From: G020354085 sp964482055
Lineage (GTDB): Bacteria > Pseudomonadota > Gammaproteobacteria > Acidiferrobacterales > Sulfurifustaceae
Reading direction: 5' to 3'
Length of the DNA: 13,923 nt
NCBI GenBank assembly: GCA_964482055.1
Contig: CAYZVX010000069.1
Span: 1-13,923 of the forward strand
Shown: piece by piece, positions 1-8,194 of the stretch
Layout: each line of letters begins with the position of its first letter
How positions within the stretch are numbered: the stretch's first letter is position 1
Position numbers and translations under genes: made by a program
Notes under the pieces: generated by a model
What the model was told of the DNA's origin: nothing
Database searches by the model: none
Seen by the model: the letters and a program-made list of their open reading frames with translations, nothing else

Positions 1-99
1 CAAAAGGCACCAAGACGCGCAAGCCCACCACGCGATTTGACGCTGCCCGAGGCGCTGCGCTAGCGTTAGCGGCACCTTCGAATCACCTGCGCAAACCAC
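1..99. other. Left edge, upstream region of xseB
   Basis: No gene can be assigned. In frame 1 there are 20 open codons ending at TAG 61-63, which could be the tail of a gene to the left, but 20 residues are too few to recognise. A TTGACG hexamer at 37-42 followed 18 bases later by TAGCGT (61-66) is a weak -35/-10 candidate for xseB. No clear Shine-Dalgarno sequence precedes the xseB GTG. Confidence 0.3.
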
Positions 100-348
100 G
101 TGGCCAAAAAGTCCAGCACCCTCCCGGATTTTGAAGCGGCGCTCGCCGAGCTTGAAAAGATCGTCGAGAAGATGGAGGCTGGCGACCAGAGCCTCGAAGA
201 GGCATTGAAGTCGTTCCAGCGCGGCATCGAATTGACGCGCACCTGCCAGCAGGGTCTCAAGGAAGCCGAGCAGCGCGTGGAAAAACTCGTGCAAGAAGGC
301 AAGGAGCTCAAAACCGAGCCGCTGGAGCTGGAAGACAGCGACGAGTAA
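100..348 (+). CDS. xseB: Exodeoxyribonuclease VII small subunit
   Basis: XseB is the small subunit of exonuclease VII, a cytoplasmic single-strand DNA nuclease in which several XseB chains wrap the coiled-coil arm of one XseA catalytic chain. The 82-residue product matches the usual length of about 80. It shows the family pattern: FEAALAELEKIVEKMEAGD near residues 10-28, then SLEEALKSFQRGIELTRTC, then a charged helix EAEQRVEKLV and an acidic tail. All visible structure is helical. The start is a GTG at 100 with no good ribosome binding site. In many proteobacteria xseB is followed directly by ispA and dxs. Here those genes lie about 3.3 kb downstream, so the usual operon has been split. Confidence 0.93.
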   Translation: MAKKSSTLPDFEAALAELEKIVEKMEAGDQSLEEALKSFQRGIELTRTCQQGLKEAEQRVEKLVQEGKELKTEPLELEDSDE

Positions 349-406
349 TCGCGGGGGGTCCACGCCGATCGCAATGAACCCAGGCACGTATCGAAGGAGT
401 GAGGCA

Positions 407-1073
407 ATGAAAACGCCGTCACGTATTCCGGCTATTGCCGCTACCGTCATGGCAACACTGCTGTTGAACGTGGACGCCAGCGCGGCCCGCAAGGACAAGT
501 GGGAGATGACGCTACAGGCGCGTTACGCCGACGGGGCGACTTTTGACTTCAACGGCGGCGCGACAGCCGACCTGGACGATGCGCTCGGCTGAGGCTTTGG
601 CATCGGCTACAACTTCAGCGACCAACGGGCGCTGAGCCTGGATTTCAGCTGGAGCCCGATGAACTACACCGCCACCGCGGTTTTCGACCCGCCCGGCTCA
701 ACATGGCAAATCACCGGTCGTGCCGACACCAGCTCCACGCAGCTCAATCTGACCTAATTATTTCTCGCCGGCGCGCCTCACGCCCTTCGTCCCCGGTGGT
801 CTCGGCTGGACCTGGGTCGACAGCAAGATTGCGGCGGGCTTGCCCAGCACGGGCTGCTATTGGGATCCGTGGTGGGGCTACGTGTGCTATCCGTATCCGC
901 CAACCTATACTGCGACCGAGTTTTCCTACAACGCGGCACTCGGCGTGTGCTGGGACATCCGTGAGTCGTTCTTCCTGCGCGCCAGCATCGGCAAGCAGTG
1001 GATCGACGTCGACAAAGCCTCGAGCACGCCGGACATCACGCTCGGACGCCTCGACATCGGCTTCGCCTTCTGA
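407..1073 (+). pseudogene. Broken outer-membrane beta-barrel protein (OmpW/opacity-like)
   Basis: Reading from ATG 407, with AAGGAG seven bases upstream, gives a signal peptide (MKTPSRIPAIAATVMATLLL, cut near DASA/ARKD) and amphipathic beta strands. The frame is broken twice. TGA at 590-592 interrupts ...DDALG/GFGIGYNF, where a Trp codon TGG would restore the reading. One extra base lies in the TAAT at 755-758, where removing one A gives QLNLTYYFSPARLTPFVPGG and continues without a stop to the TGA at 1071-1073. The restored protein is about 221 residues and ends in Phe (LDIGFAF), the C-terminal aromatic signature recognised by the BAM machinery. The part near residues 145-160 carries two Cys in a Trp/Tyr/Pro-rich loop. 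The rest of the frame is clean, so inactivation is recent or the lesions are sequence errors. The exact porin family is uncertain. Confidence 0.8.
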
Positions 1074-1074
1074 G

Positions 1075-2721
<1,647 letters not shown>

Positions 2722-2964
2722 CAATCAACTCCTGTGCAGGATGGTCGTTGGCCGCGCCGACATTGCCGGTCAGGCCGGTTTCAACTGTAACACCGAGTGC
2801 GCGCGGGACACGCGCCGCGGCGGCGCGAGGGTGGACCCGCCGTTGCGACCGCCGGTTCACCGTATTAGTCTTGCCGCGGCGCGCGATGCTGGTTCCCTGT
2901 CCGTGCCTGCCATTGGCATTGGGGACCCAAACAGGTTTTTCCCAACAACAAGGAGAAGGCACGA
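2722..2964. other. Divergent intergenic region between pgm and exported-protein gene
   Basis: 243 bases with no ORF that resembles a protein. It must hold the promoters of two divergent genes, but no hexamer pair is convincing on either strand. It contains a perfect GC-only inverted repeat, CGCGCCG (2811-2817) and CGGCGCG (2821-2827), with a three-base loop and no T-run, so it is not a standard terminator. AAGGAG at 2950-2955 is the ribosome binding site of the gene at 2965, and AGGAG on the minus strand just upstream of 2721 serves pgm. Confidence 0.5.
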
Positions 2965-3462
2965 ATGAAGCTCTTGAATGCCGCGCTCGCATGCGCGCTC
3001 GCGATTGCCATGACCACGGCGATGGCACAACAACCGCAAAAGGCGCCAGCCGCCGACAAACCGGCCGACAACATGCAGATCCTGCGTGACAAGGTCAAGG
3101 CCGACAGGAAGCTGTTGGTGGCCTCGAACATGGACCTCACCGAATCTGAGGCAAAGGGATTCTGGCCCGTCTACGAGGCATATCAGAAGGACCTCGAGGC
3201 GATCAACCAGCGCACGGCCAAGCTGATCGACAGTTATGCCGCCGACCAGCGCGCCGGCACGTTTACCGATGACAAGGCCAAGAAGGCGATCGAAGAGCTC
3301 ATCGCGCTCCACGAGGCCGAGGCCAAGCTCATGAAGACCTACGCGCCGAAGCTCAACAAGGTGCTGCCAGCCAAGAAGACCGCACGTTATCTGCAGATCG
3401 AGAACAAGATCCGCGCCGCCATCAAGTACGAGCTGGCCGTCAATGTCCCACTCGCCAACTAG
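2965..3462 (+). CDS. Small exported helical protein, conserved hypothetical
   Basis: 165 residues. A signal peptide is clear: MKLLNAALACALAIAMTTAM followed by a likely cut at AMA/QQPQ near residue 22. A Pro/Ala/Lys linker follows (about 23-40), then an almost wholly helical, charged domain with coiled-coil character: LTESEAKGFWPVYEAYQKDL (about 57-76), KAKKAIEELIALHEAEAKLM, and LQIENKIRAAIKYELAVNVP. There are no Cys residues and no enzyme motif. It resembles small periplasmic helical proteins with a FWPVYEAYQ-type motif that are loosely like Spy/CpxP chaperones, but I do not assign a function. ATG 2965 is supported by AAGGAG at 2950-2955, nine bases upstream. It lies alone on its strand between pgm and ispA. 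Confidence 0.8.
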   Translation: MKLLNAALACALAIAMTTAMAQQPQKAPAADKPADNMQILRDKVKADRKLLVASNMDLTESEAKGFWPVYEAYQKDLEAINQRTAKLIDSYAADQRAGTFTDDKAKKAIEELIALHEAEAKLMKTYAPKLNKVLPAKKTARYLQIENKIRAAIKYELAVNVPLAN

Positions 3463-3470
3463 GTCGTGAG

Positions 3471-3498
3471 GCCGCTCGGCTGTTCGGGCAGCCCCGGC
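3471..3498 (+). other. Stem-loop downstream of the exported-protein gene
   Basis: Nine bases after the stop at 3462, GCCG (3471-3474) and GGCTG (3478-3482) pair with CAGCC (3489-3493) and CGGC (3495-3498) around a TTCGGG loop, giving a nine-pair stem with a small internal loop. No T-tract follows, so it is not a standard intrinsic terminator. It may stabilise the 3' end or act as a weak terminator. The remaining spacer to ispA (3499-3630) contains no gene that I can see. Confidence 0.3.
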
Positions 3499-3630
3499 AT
3501 TGAGGGCCGTCCGCCGGCCGGGTCGCCGCCGCGCGCGCAACCGCGGTTCCCGTCAACCGACCGGCCCAGCGTGGCACGGACAGCGCGCTAGCCGCTACAC
3601 TGCTTACTCCACGACACGACACATCCGGCA

Positions 3631-4524
3631 TTGTCCGAATTCCTCGAGAACCTGAGCGAATTGCAGGCGCGCGTGCAGCGTGCGATCGACGCGCGCCTGC
3701 CGGCCGCTGACAGCCCGCCGCAGCGCCTGCACCAGGCCATGCGTTATGCCAGCCTCGATGGCGGCAAGCGCGTGCGCGCCTGCCTGGTGTACGCTGCGGG
3801 CGAGGCCCTCGGCGTGCCGCCGGACATACTCGATGTGCCGGCCTGCGCCGTCGAGCTGATTCACGCCTACTCGCTCGTGCACGACGACCTGCCGTGCATG
3901 GATGACGACGACCTGCGGCGCGGCAAGCCGACCTGCCACCGCGCCTACGACGAGGCCACAGCGTTGCTCGTGGGCGATGCCCTGCAAACCCTCGCCTTCG
4001 AGCTGCTCGCCGCCGATCCGGCGCTCGCACTGCCCCCCGCACGGCGCCTGGAGATGGTCACCACCCTGGCGCGCGCGAGCGGGTCGACCGGCATGGCCGG
4101 CGGCCAGGCCATTGATCTTGCCGCGGTCGGCAGGCAGCTCACGCTCGAGGCATTGCAGGACATGCACACGCGCAAGACCGGGGCGCTGATCCGCGCCGCC
4201 GTCATGCTCGGGGCGCTCGCTCGGGACGGGGCACCCACTACCGTGCTCGACGCCCTGGACCGATACGGGCAGTCCATCGGGCTCGCTTTTCAGATCGTCG
4301 ACGATATCCTCGATGTCGAGGGCGAGACCGCCATGATCGGCAAGACCGCGGGGGCCGACGAGGCGCGCGGCAAACCCACCTACCCGGCGCTGCTCGGGCT
4401 TGCCGGCGCCAGGCGGTGCGCCCGGGAGCTGCACGCCCAGGCCCTCGAAAGCCTCCGCCCCCTGGGGGATAATGCCAGGCTGCTGGCCGACCTGGCCGGG
4501 TACATCATCGAACGCACCCAGTAG
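3631..4524 (+). CDS. ispA: Farnesyl diphosphate synthase (geranyltranstransferase)
   Basis: Condenses isopentenyl diphosphate with dimethylallyl and geranyl diphosphate to make farnesyl diphosphate, the precursor of undecaprenyl phosphate, quinone tails and haem side chains. 297 residues, typical for IspA. The first aspartate-rich motif is DDLPCMDDDDLRRGKPT (from about residue 85), with HAYSLVHDD before it. The substrate-binding GGKRVRA is near 44-50, and the second aspartate motif QIVDDILDVEG is near 225. The only sensible start in this frame after the in-frame TAG at 3589-3591 is TTG 3631; GTG 3673 is a later alternative. No clear Shine-Dalgarno sequence precedes it. A TACACT hexamer at 3596-3601 is a possible -10. 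dxs starts three bases after its stop, so the two are surely co-transcribed. Its usual upstream partner xseB has been displaced. Confidence 0.94.
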   Translation: MSEFLENLSELQARVQRAIDARLPAADSPPQRLHQAMRYASLDGGKRVRACLVYAAGEALGVPPDILDVPACAVELIHAYSLVHDDLPCMDDDDLRRGKPTCHRAYDEATALLVGDALQTLAFELLAADPALALPPARRLEMVTTLARASGSTGMAGGQAIDLAAVGRQLTLEALQDMHTRKTGALIRAAVMLGALARDGAPTTVLDALDRYGQSIGLAFQIVDDILDVEGETAMIGKTAGADEARGKPTYPALLGLAGARRCARELHAQALESLRPLGDNARLLADLAGYIIERTQ

Positions 4525-4527
4525 CCC

Positions 4528-6414
4528 GTGGACGCGAGCCCCGAATACCGCCTGCTGCCGACCATCGACTCGCCGGCCGACCTGCGCCGGCTCGATGACG
4601 AGGAACTGCCGGAGCTCGCCGGTGAGATCCGCCGCTACCTGATCGACACGGTCTCCCGCACTGGCGGGCACCTGTCCTCGAGCCTCGGGGTCGTCGAGCT
4701 CACCATCGCCTTGCATTACGTCTACAACACCCCGGATGACCGGCTGGTCTGGGACGTAGGCCACCAGAGCTACCCGCACAAGATCCTCACTGGCCGGCGT
4801 GACCGCATGCCAACCCTGCGCCAAACCGGCGGCATCTCCGGATTCACGCGCCGCAGCGAAAGCGAATACGACGCCTTCGGCGCCGGTCACTCGTCGACCT
4901 CGGTGAGCGCCGCGCTCGGCATGGCCGTGGCGGCGGCACGCACGGCGACCGACCGCAAGGTCGTGGCGGTGATCGGCGACGGGGCGCTCTCGGCCGGCAT
5001 GGCCTTCGAGGCGCTCAACAATGCGGGCGATGTCCGCGCCGACTTGCTCGTGATTCTCAACGACAACGACATGTCGATCTCGCCCAACGTCGGGGCGATG
5101 TCCAACTACCTGGCGCGCATCCTCTCGGGGCGGGCCTTCACGCGTGTGCGCGAAGGCGGCAAGACCGTGCTGTCGACCGTGCCGCCGATGCTCGAGTTCG
5201 CCAAGCGCTGGGAGGAGCACGTCAAGGGCATGTTCGTGCCCTCCACCCTGTTCGAGGAGCTGGGCTTCCAGTACTTCGGTCCGATCGACGGCCACGACCT
5301 GCCCACCCTCATCAGTACGCTGCGCAACCTGCGCCGCCAGAAAGGCCCGCGCTTCCTGCACGTCGTCACGCGCAAGGGCAAGGGTTACGAGCCGGCCGAG
5401 GGCGACCCGTGCGTCTACCATGGCGTCACGCCGTTCGACCCGGCCACCGGCAAGATGGAGAAGAAGCCGACCGGCAAGACCTACACGCAAGTGTTCGGCG
5501 AGTGGTTGTGCGACATGGCCGCGCGCGACGTGCGCCTCATCGGCATCACGCCCGCCATGCGCGAGGGCTCGGGACTGGTCGAGTTCTCGACCCGCTACGC
5601 CAACCGCTATTTCGACGTTGGCATCGCCGAGCAGCATGCGGTGACCTTCGCGGCGGGCCTCGCGTGCGACGGCATGAAGCCGGTGGTGGCGATTTACTCC
5701 ACCTTCCTGCAGCGCGCCTACGATCAGTTGATCCACGATGTGTGCCTGCAGAACCTGCCGGTGCTTTTTGCCATCGACCGCGCCGGCATCGTCGGCGCCG
5801 ACGGCGCCACCCACGGTGGCATCTTCGATCTCACCTACCTGCGCTGCTTGCCCAACATCACGGTCATGGCACCGGCCGACGAGAACGAATGCCGCCAGAT
5901 GCTGTACACCGGATTTCAGCTCAATGGGCCGGCGGCGGTGCGCTACCCGCGCGGCAGCGGACCGGGCGTGCCGGTCGAAAGCGACATGCAGGCCCTCCCA
6001 ATCGGCAAGGCCGAGGTCCGCCGGCACGGTAAAAACATCGCGATCCTCGCCTTCGGCACCATGCTGGCGCCGGCGCTTGAAGCCGGCGCGGCCTACGGCG
6101 CCACGGTGGTGAACATGCGTTTCGTGAAGCCGCTCGACGAGGAGCTGGTGGTCGAGCTGGCCCGCCGTCACGGCCTGCTCGTGACGGTCGAGGAAAACGT
6201 CGTGGCCGGCGGCGCCGGTTCGGCGGTCAACGAGTGCCTGGCCGAGGCCGGCATGACCACGCCGGTTGTCAACCTCGGGCTTCCCGATGAATTCCCCGAG
6301 CACGGCGACAGCCGCGCGCTGCTCGCCCAATATGGCTTGGACGCTGCCGGCATCCGGCGTACGATCCTTCAGTACCTGCCCCAGGGGGTCAGCGTCCGGG
6401 CGGATAACCGCTAA
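4528..6414 (+). CDS. dxs: 1-deoxy-D-xylulose-5-phosphate synthase
   Basis: First enzyme of the MEP isoprenoid pathway: thiamine diphosphate-dependent condensation of pyruvate and glyceraldehyde 3-phosphate to DXP. It also feeds thiamine and pyridoxal synthesis. 628 residues, full length. Visible motifs are GGHLSSSLGVVELTIALHYV (about 47-66), WDVGHQSYPHKILTGR (75-90), GAGHSSTSVSAALGMA (118-133), the ThDP motif GDGALSAGMAFEALNNAG (150-167) with its Asn, DVGIAEQHAVTFAAGLA with the catalytic Glu (around 370), and a C-terminal transketolase domain with NVVAGGAGSAVNE. The start is GTG 4528, three bases after the ispA stop, with no separate strong ribosome binding site, so translation is probably coupled to ispA. 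Confidence 0.97.
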   Translation: MDASPEYRLLPTIDSPADLRRLDDEELPELAGEIRRYLIDTVSRTGGHLSSSLGVVELTIALHYVYNTPDDRLVWDVGHQSYPHKILTGRRDRMPTLRQTGGISGFTRRSESEYDAFGAGHSSTSVSAALGMAVAAARTATDRKVVAVIGDGALSAGMAFEALNNAGDVRADLLVILNDNDMSISPNVGAMSNYLARILSGRAFTRVREGGKTVLSTVPPMLEFAKRWEEHVKGMFVPSTLFEELGFQYFGPIDGHDLPTLISTLRNLRRQKGPRFLHVVTRKGKGYEPAEGDPCVYHGVTPFDPATGKMEKKPTGKTYTQVFGEWLCDMAARDVRLIGITPAMREGSGLVEFSTRYANRYFDVGIAEQHAVTFAAGLACDGMKPVVAIYSTFLQRAYDQLIHDVCLQNLPVLFAIDRAGIVGADGATHGGIFDLTYLRCLPNITVMAPADENECRQMLYTGFQLNGPAAVRYPRGSGPGVPVESDMQALPIGKAEVRRHGKNIAILAFGTMLAPALEAGAAYGATVVNMRFVKPLDEELVVELARRHGLLVTVEENVVAGGAGSAVNECLAEAGMTTPVVNLGLPDEFPEHGDSRALLAQYGLDAAGIRRTILQYLPQGVSVRADNR

Positions 6415-6416
6415 GC

Positions 6417-6448
6417 TTGACCGATTTGGTCAACTTTTGTAAGTTGGC
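6417..6448 (+). promoter_or_regulatory. Overlapping inverted repeats in the dxs-folE2 spacer
   Basis: Two bases after the dxs stop, TTGACC (6417-6422) and GGTCAA (6428-6433) form a perfect inverted repeat with a five-base centre. CAACTT (6431-6436) pairs with AAGTTG (6441-6446) around TTGT, extended by a T-G and a G-C pair to 6429/6448. The two hairpins share bases 6429-6433 and cannot form together. TTGACC is also five of six to a -35 hexamer, with TAAGTT 17 bases later (6440-6445) as a poor -10. It may be an operator, an internal promoter for folE2, or an RNA switch. The role is inferred only from symmetry. Confidence 0.4.
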
Positions 6449-6481
6449 GGCCCGATTCAAGGAGCCCGAGAGACCATCGCC

Positions 6482-7474
6482 ATGCAAGTCACCAAGTCCA
6501 AAGTCCAGCCCGTGGGCATCGCTGAATCCGCAGGCACGCCATCCCTCGCTCGCGCCGCCCCTCAGCTCGATCCCATCGCTGAAAGCGCAGGCGGGGCATC
6601 CTTGCCCCGCGCCCCTCAGCTCGATCCCATCGCTGAAAGCGCAGGCGGGGCATCCTTGCCCCGCGCCCCTCAGCTCGATCCCATCGCTGACGTGCAAAGC
6701 ACCCCCGACACCCGGCGCCTGCCGATCGACAAGGTCGGGATCAAGGACATCCGCCACCCGGTGCTGGTCAAGGACCGCTCGCAGGGCGTGCAGCACACCA
6801 TCGCCAACTTCAACATGTACGTGGAGCTGCCGCACAACTTCAAGGGCACGCACATGTCGCGGTTCGTGGAGATCCTGAACGCCCACGACATGGAGATCTC
6901 GGTCGAGTCCTTCCGCGACATGCTGGCCGAGATGGCGAGCCGCCTCGAGGCGGAAACCGGCCACATCGAGATGAGCTTCCCGTACTTCATCAACAAGGCC
7001 GCACCGGTGTCGGGCGTGAAGGCGCTGATGGACTACCAGGTGACCTTCCTCGGCGAGATCCGGCAGGGCCGCTACATCATGACCATCAAGGTCGTCGTCC
7101 CGGTGACGAGCCTCTGCCCGTGCTCCAAGGAGATCTCCAACTACGGCGCGCACAACCAGCGCTCGCACGTGACGGTAACGGTGCGCACCAATACCTTCGT
7201 GTGGGTCGAAGACCTGATCGACCTGGTGGAGAAGGAAGCGAGCTGTGAGCTGTACGGGCTGCTGAAGCGCCCGGACGAGAAGTACGTGACCGAGCGCGCC
7301 TACGACAACCCGAAATTCGTCGAGGACATGGTGCGCGATGTCGCCGCCCGGCTCAACAAGGACGAGCGCATCGACGCCTACGTGGTGGAGTCGGAGAACT
7401 TCGAGTCCATCCACAACCACTCGGCCTACGCCATGATCAAGAAGGACAAGACTGCGGCGCCGTGCACCGCCTAG
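6482..7474 (+). CDS. folE2: GTP cyclohydrolase FolE2 (type IB)
   Basis: Converts GTP to 7,8-dihydroneopterin triphosphate, the first step of folate and other pterin pathways. FolE2 is the metal-flexible isozyme often used in place of zinc-dependent FolE. The core runs from about residue 67 (PIADVQSTPDTRRLPIDKVG, then IKDIRHPV) to the end. It includes TSLCPCSKEISNYGAHNQRS (209-228), which holds the conserved Cys (212, 214) and His, and ESENFESIHNHSAYA near the C-terminus. 330 residues is longer than usual for the family. The excess is an N-terminal block (residues 12-66) of three tandem repeats absent from family members I know. Removing it leaves a normal-looking N-terminus. ATG 6482 is used. 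AAGGAG at 6459-6464 is 17 bases away, longer than ideal, and GTG 6692 is a possible but unsupported later start. No adjacent folE is seen. Confidence 0.93.
   Translation: MQVTKSKVQPVGIAESAGTPSLARAAPQLDPIAESAGGASLPRAPQLDPIAESAGGASLPRAPQLDPIADVQSTPDTRRLPIDKVGIKDIRHPVLVKDRSQGVQHTIANFNMYVELPHNFKGTHMSRFVEILNAHDMEISVESFRDMLAEMASRLEAETGHIEMSFPYFINKAAPVSGVKALMDYQVTFLGEIRQGRYIMTIKVVVPVTSLCPCSKEISNYGAHNQRSHVTVTVRTNTFVWVEDLIDLVEKEASCELYGLLKRPDEKYVTERAYDNPKFVEDMVRDVAARLNKDERIDAYVVESENFESIHNHSAYAMIKKDKTAAPCTA
6515..6679 (+). repeat. In-frame tandem palindromic repeat inside folE2
   Basis: Three head-to-tail units. Unit 1 (6515-6571) is 57 bases and degenerate. Units 2 (6572-6625) and 3 (6626-6679) are 54 bases and identical, and the first 11 bases of a further copy run to 6690. 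Each 54-base unit encodes PIAESAGGASLPRAPQLD, and 54 is 18 codons, so the frame is kept. Each full unit contains a perfect hairpin, GCGGGGCA-TCCT-TGCCCCGC (6591-6610 and 6645-6664). The unit is also open in a second plus frame and on the minus strand. The exact identity of units 2 and 3 points to a recent duplication. It looks like a REP/hairpin-type element that has landed in a gene. Confidence 0.9.
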
Positions 7475-7501
7475 GCCATTGCGCCAGCGCGCCGGTCTTC
7501 C

Positions 7502-8194
7502 TCAGAAGCGCTGTTCCATCTCGAGGCGCTCGCCGCTGCGCTTCATGTCCACGCGGCTGAGAAACGACATACCGAGCAGGATCTCGCGGGGGAACGGCCC
7601 GTCCTTGGCGCTCGCCTCGACACCGTGCAGCGTGATGTCGCCGACCTGGACCTTGTCGAGCCTGAAATTGTAGGTTCGCACCACACCGCTGGCGGTCTGC
7701 GCCACCCCCGGCCGGCCGATTCTCTTGTAGTCAATGCCGATGCGCTGCGCCTCCACGCCGCTCATGGACACCAGCGTGGCGCCGGTATCGACCAAGAAAC
7801 GCACCGGGGTGCCGTTGATCAAGCCGTCGGCGTGGAAGTGCCCGCTCGGTTCGGCATACAGGGTGACGCTGCCGCGCGCGGCGCTCGCGAACGCGGCGGT
7901 CACCACACCGAGGCGCAGCACCGGGCGCCGGCCGTCGAGCTCGAACTCCGCAGTCTCCTCGCGCGTATCGGTGGCGATGAGCTTGACGCCCTCTGGGGTG
8001 GTCTCGCCGGCCTTCACCACCCGGCGCGTGCCGTCGATGAGCACGATCGCCTTGTCCTGGAACAGCGCGTGCAACGTGACCTTGTCCACCGCGAACGCTG
8101 CACCAGAATGGACCGCGCCGAACATGCCCCAAAGAAACGCGCCGACAGTGCTCGCCGCTGCCAGGCGTGCGCGGGAACGATACAATTCACGCAT
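7502..8194 (-). CDS. Retropepsin-like aspartic protease, DTGA family, exported
   Basis: A clan AA single-domain aspartic protease of the bacterial DTGA type (TIGR02281-like). 230 residues from ATG 8194. A basic n-region RSRAR, a hydrophobic stretch and AAFA/VDKV (about residue 35) suggest a signal peptide or anchor, so the protein probably acts in the periplasm. An N-terminal region (36-110) resembles the SH3-like beta segment often seen before this domain. The catalytic motif is FLVDTGATLVSMS (Asp136). The C-terminal flap/core motif is EILLGMSFLSRVDMK (about 204-218). Such proteases probably work as dimers, since only one Asp motif is present. ATG 8209 (five codons longer) is an alternative start; neither has a convincing ribosome binding site. 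The gene is convergent with folE2 (27 bases apart) and head to head with the amidotransferase. The substrate is unknown. Confidence 0.88.
   Translation of the reverse strand: MRELYRSRARLAAASTVGAFLWGMFGAVHSGAAFAVDKVTLHALFQDKAIVLIDGTRRVVKAGETTPEGVKLIATDTREETAEFELDGRRPVLRLGVVTAAFASAARGSVTLYAEPSGHFHADGLINGTPVRFLVDTGATLVSMSGVEAQRIGIDYKRIGRPGVAQTASGVVRTYNFRLDKVQVGDITLHGVEASAKDGPFPREILLGMSFLSRVDMKRSGERLEMEQRF
8158..8186 (+). promoter_or_regulatory. Candidate sigma-70 promoter for the amidotransferase, possibly leaderless
   Basis: CTGCCA (8158-8163, four of six to TTGACA), a 17-base spacer, then TACAAT (8181-8186, five of six to TATAAT). Transcription would begin six or seven bases later, at or next to the ATG at 8193, giving a leaderless mRNA. 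That fits the lack of a Shine-Dalgarno sequence just before this start. The promoter overlaps the signal-peptide codons of the opposite protease gene. Confidence 0.5.

Noticed and set aside
590..592. TGA read as Trp or selenocysteine in the barrel gene
   Set aside because: Other genes here end in TGA, the expected residue is Trp, and a second frameshift lies downstream, so simple decay or error explains it.
2843..2871. TTGCGA and TAGTCT as a promoter for the exported-protein gene
   Set aside because: Only four and three of six matches at 17-base spacing; too weak in GC-rich DNA to call.
3572..3586. TGGCACG with GG-N10-GC, like a sigma-54 promoter, upstream of ispA
   Set aside because: The -24 part is perfect, but the -12 part (GCGCG for TTGCA) keeps only the GC, and a housekeeping isoprenoid gene is an unlikely sigma-54 target.
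3604..6330. A 908-codon open frame antisense to ispA and dxs
   Set aside because: It mirrors two certain genes across their junction, has low-complexity His/Arg/Gly/Val-rich composition and no domain; it arises from GC-rich codon use on the other strand.
6572..6690. Tandem units as a CRISPR array
   Set aside because: Units are directly adjacent with no variable spacers and lie in frame inside a gene.
6692..6694. GTG as the true folE2 start, leaving the repeats in the 5' leader
   Set aside because: No ribosome binding site precedes it; the frame is open from ATG 6482 through all repeats, and the residues before the repeat join well to those after it. It cannot be fully excluded without protein data.
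6389..7420. A 343-codon antisense frame over folE2 with repeated ELRGAGQGCPACAF units
   Set aside because: The repeats are the complement of the folE2 tandem repeat, and the rest is a shadow of the FolE2 core; no ribosome binding site or family resemblance.
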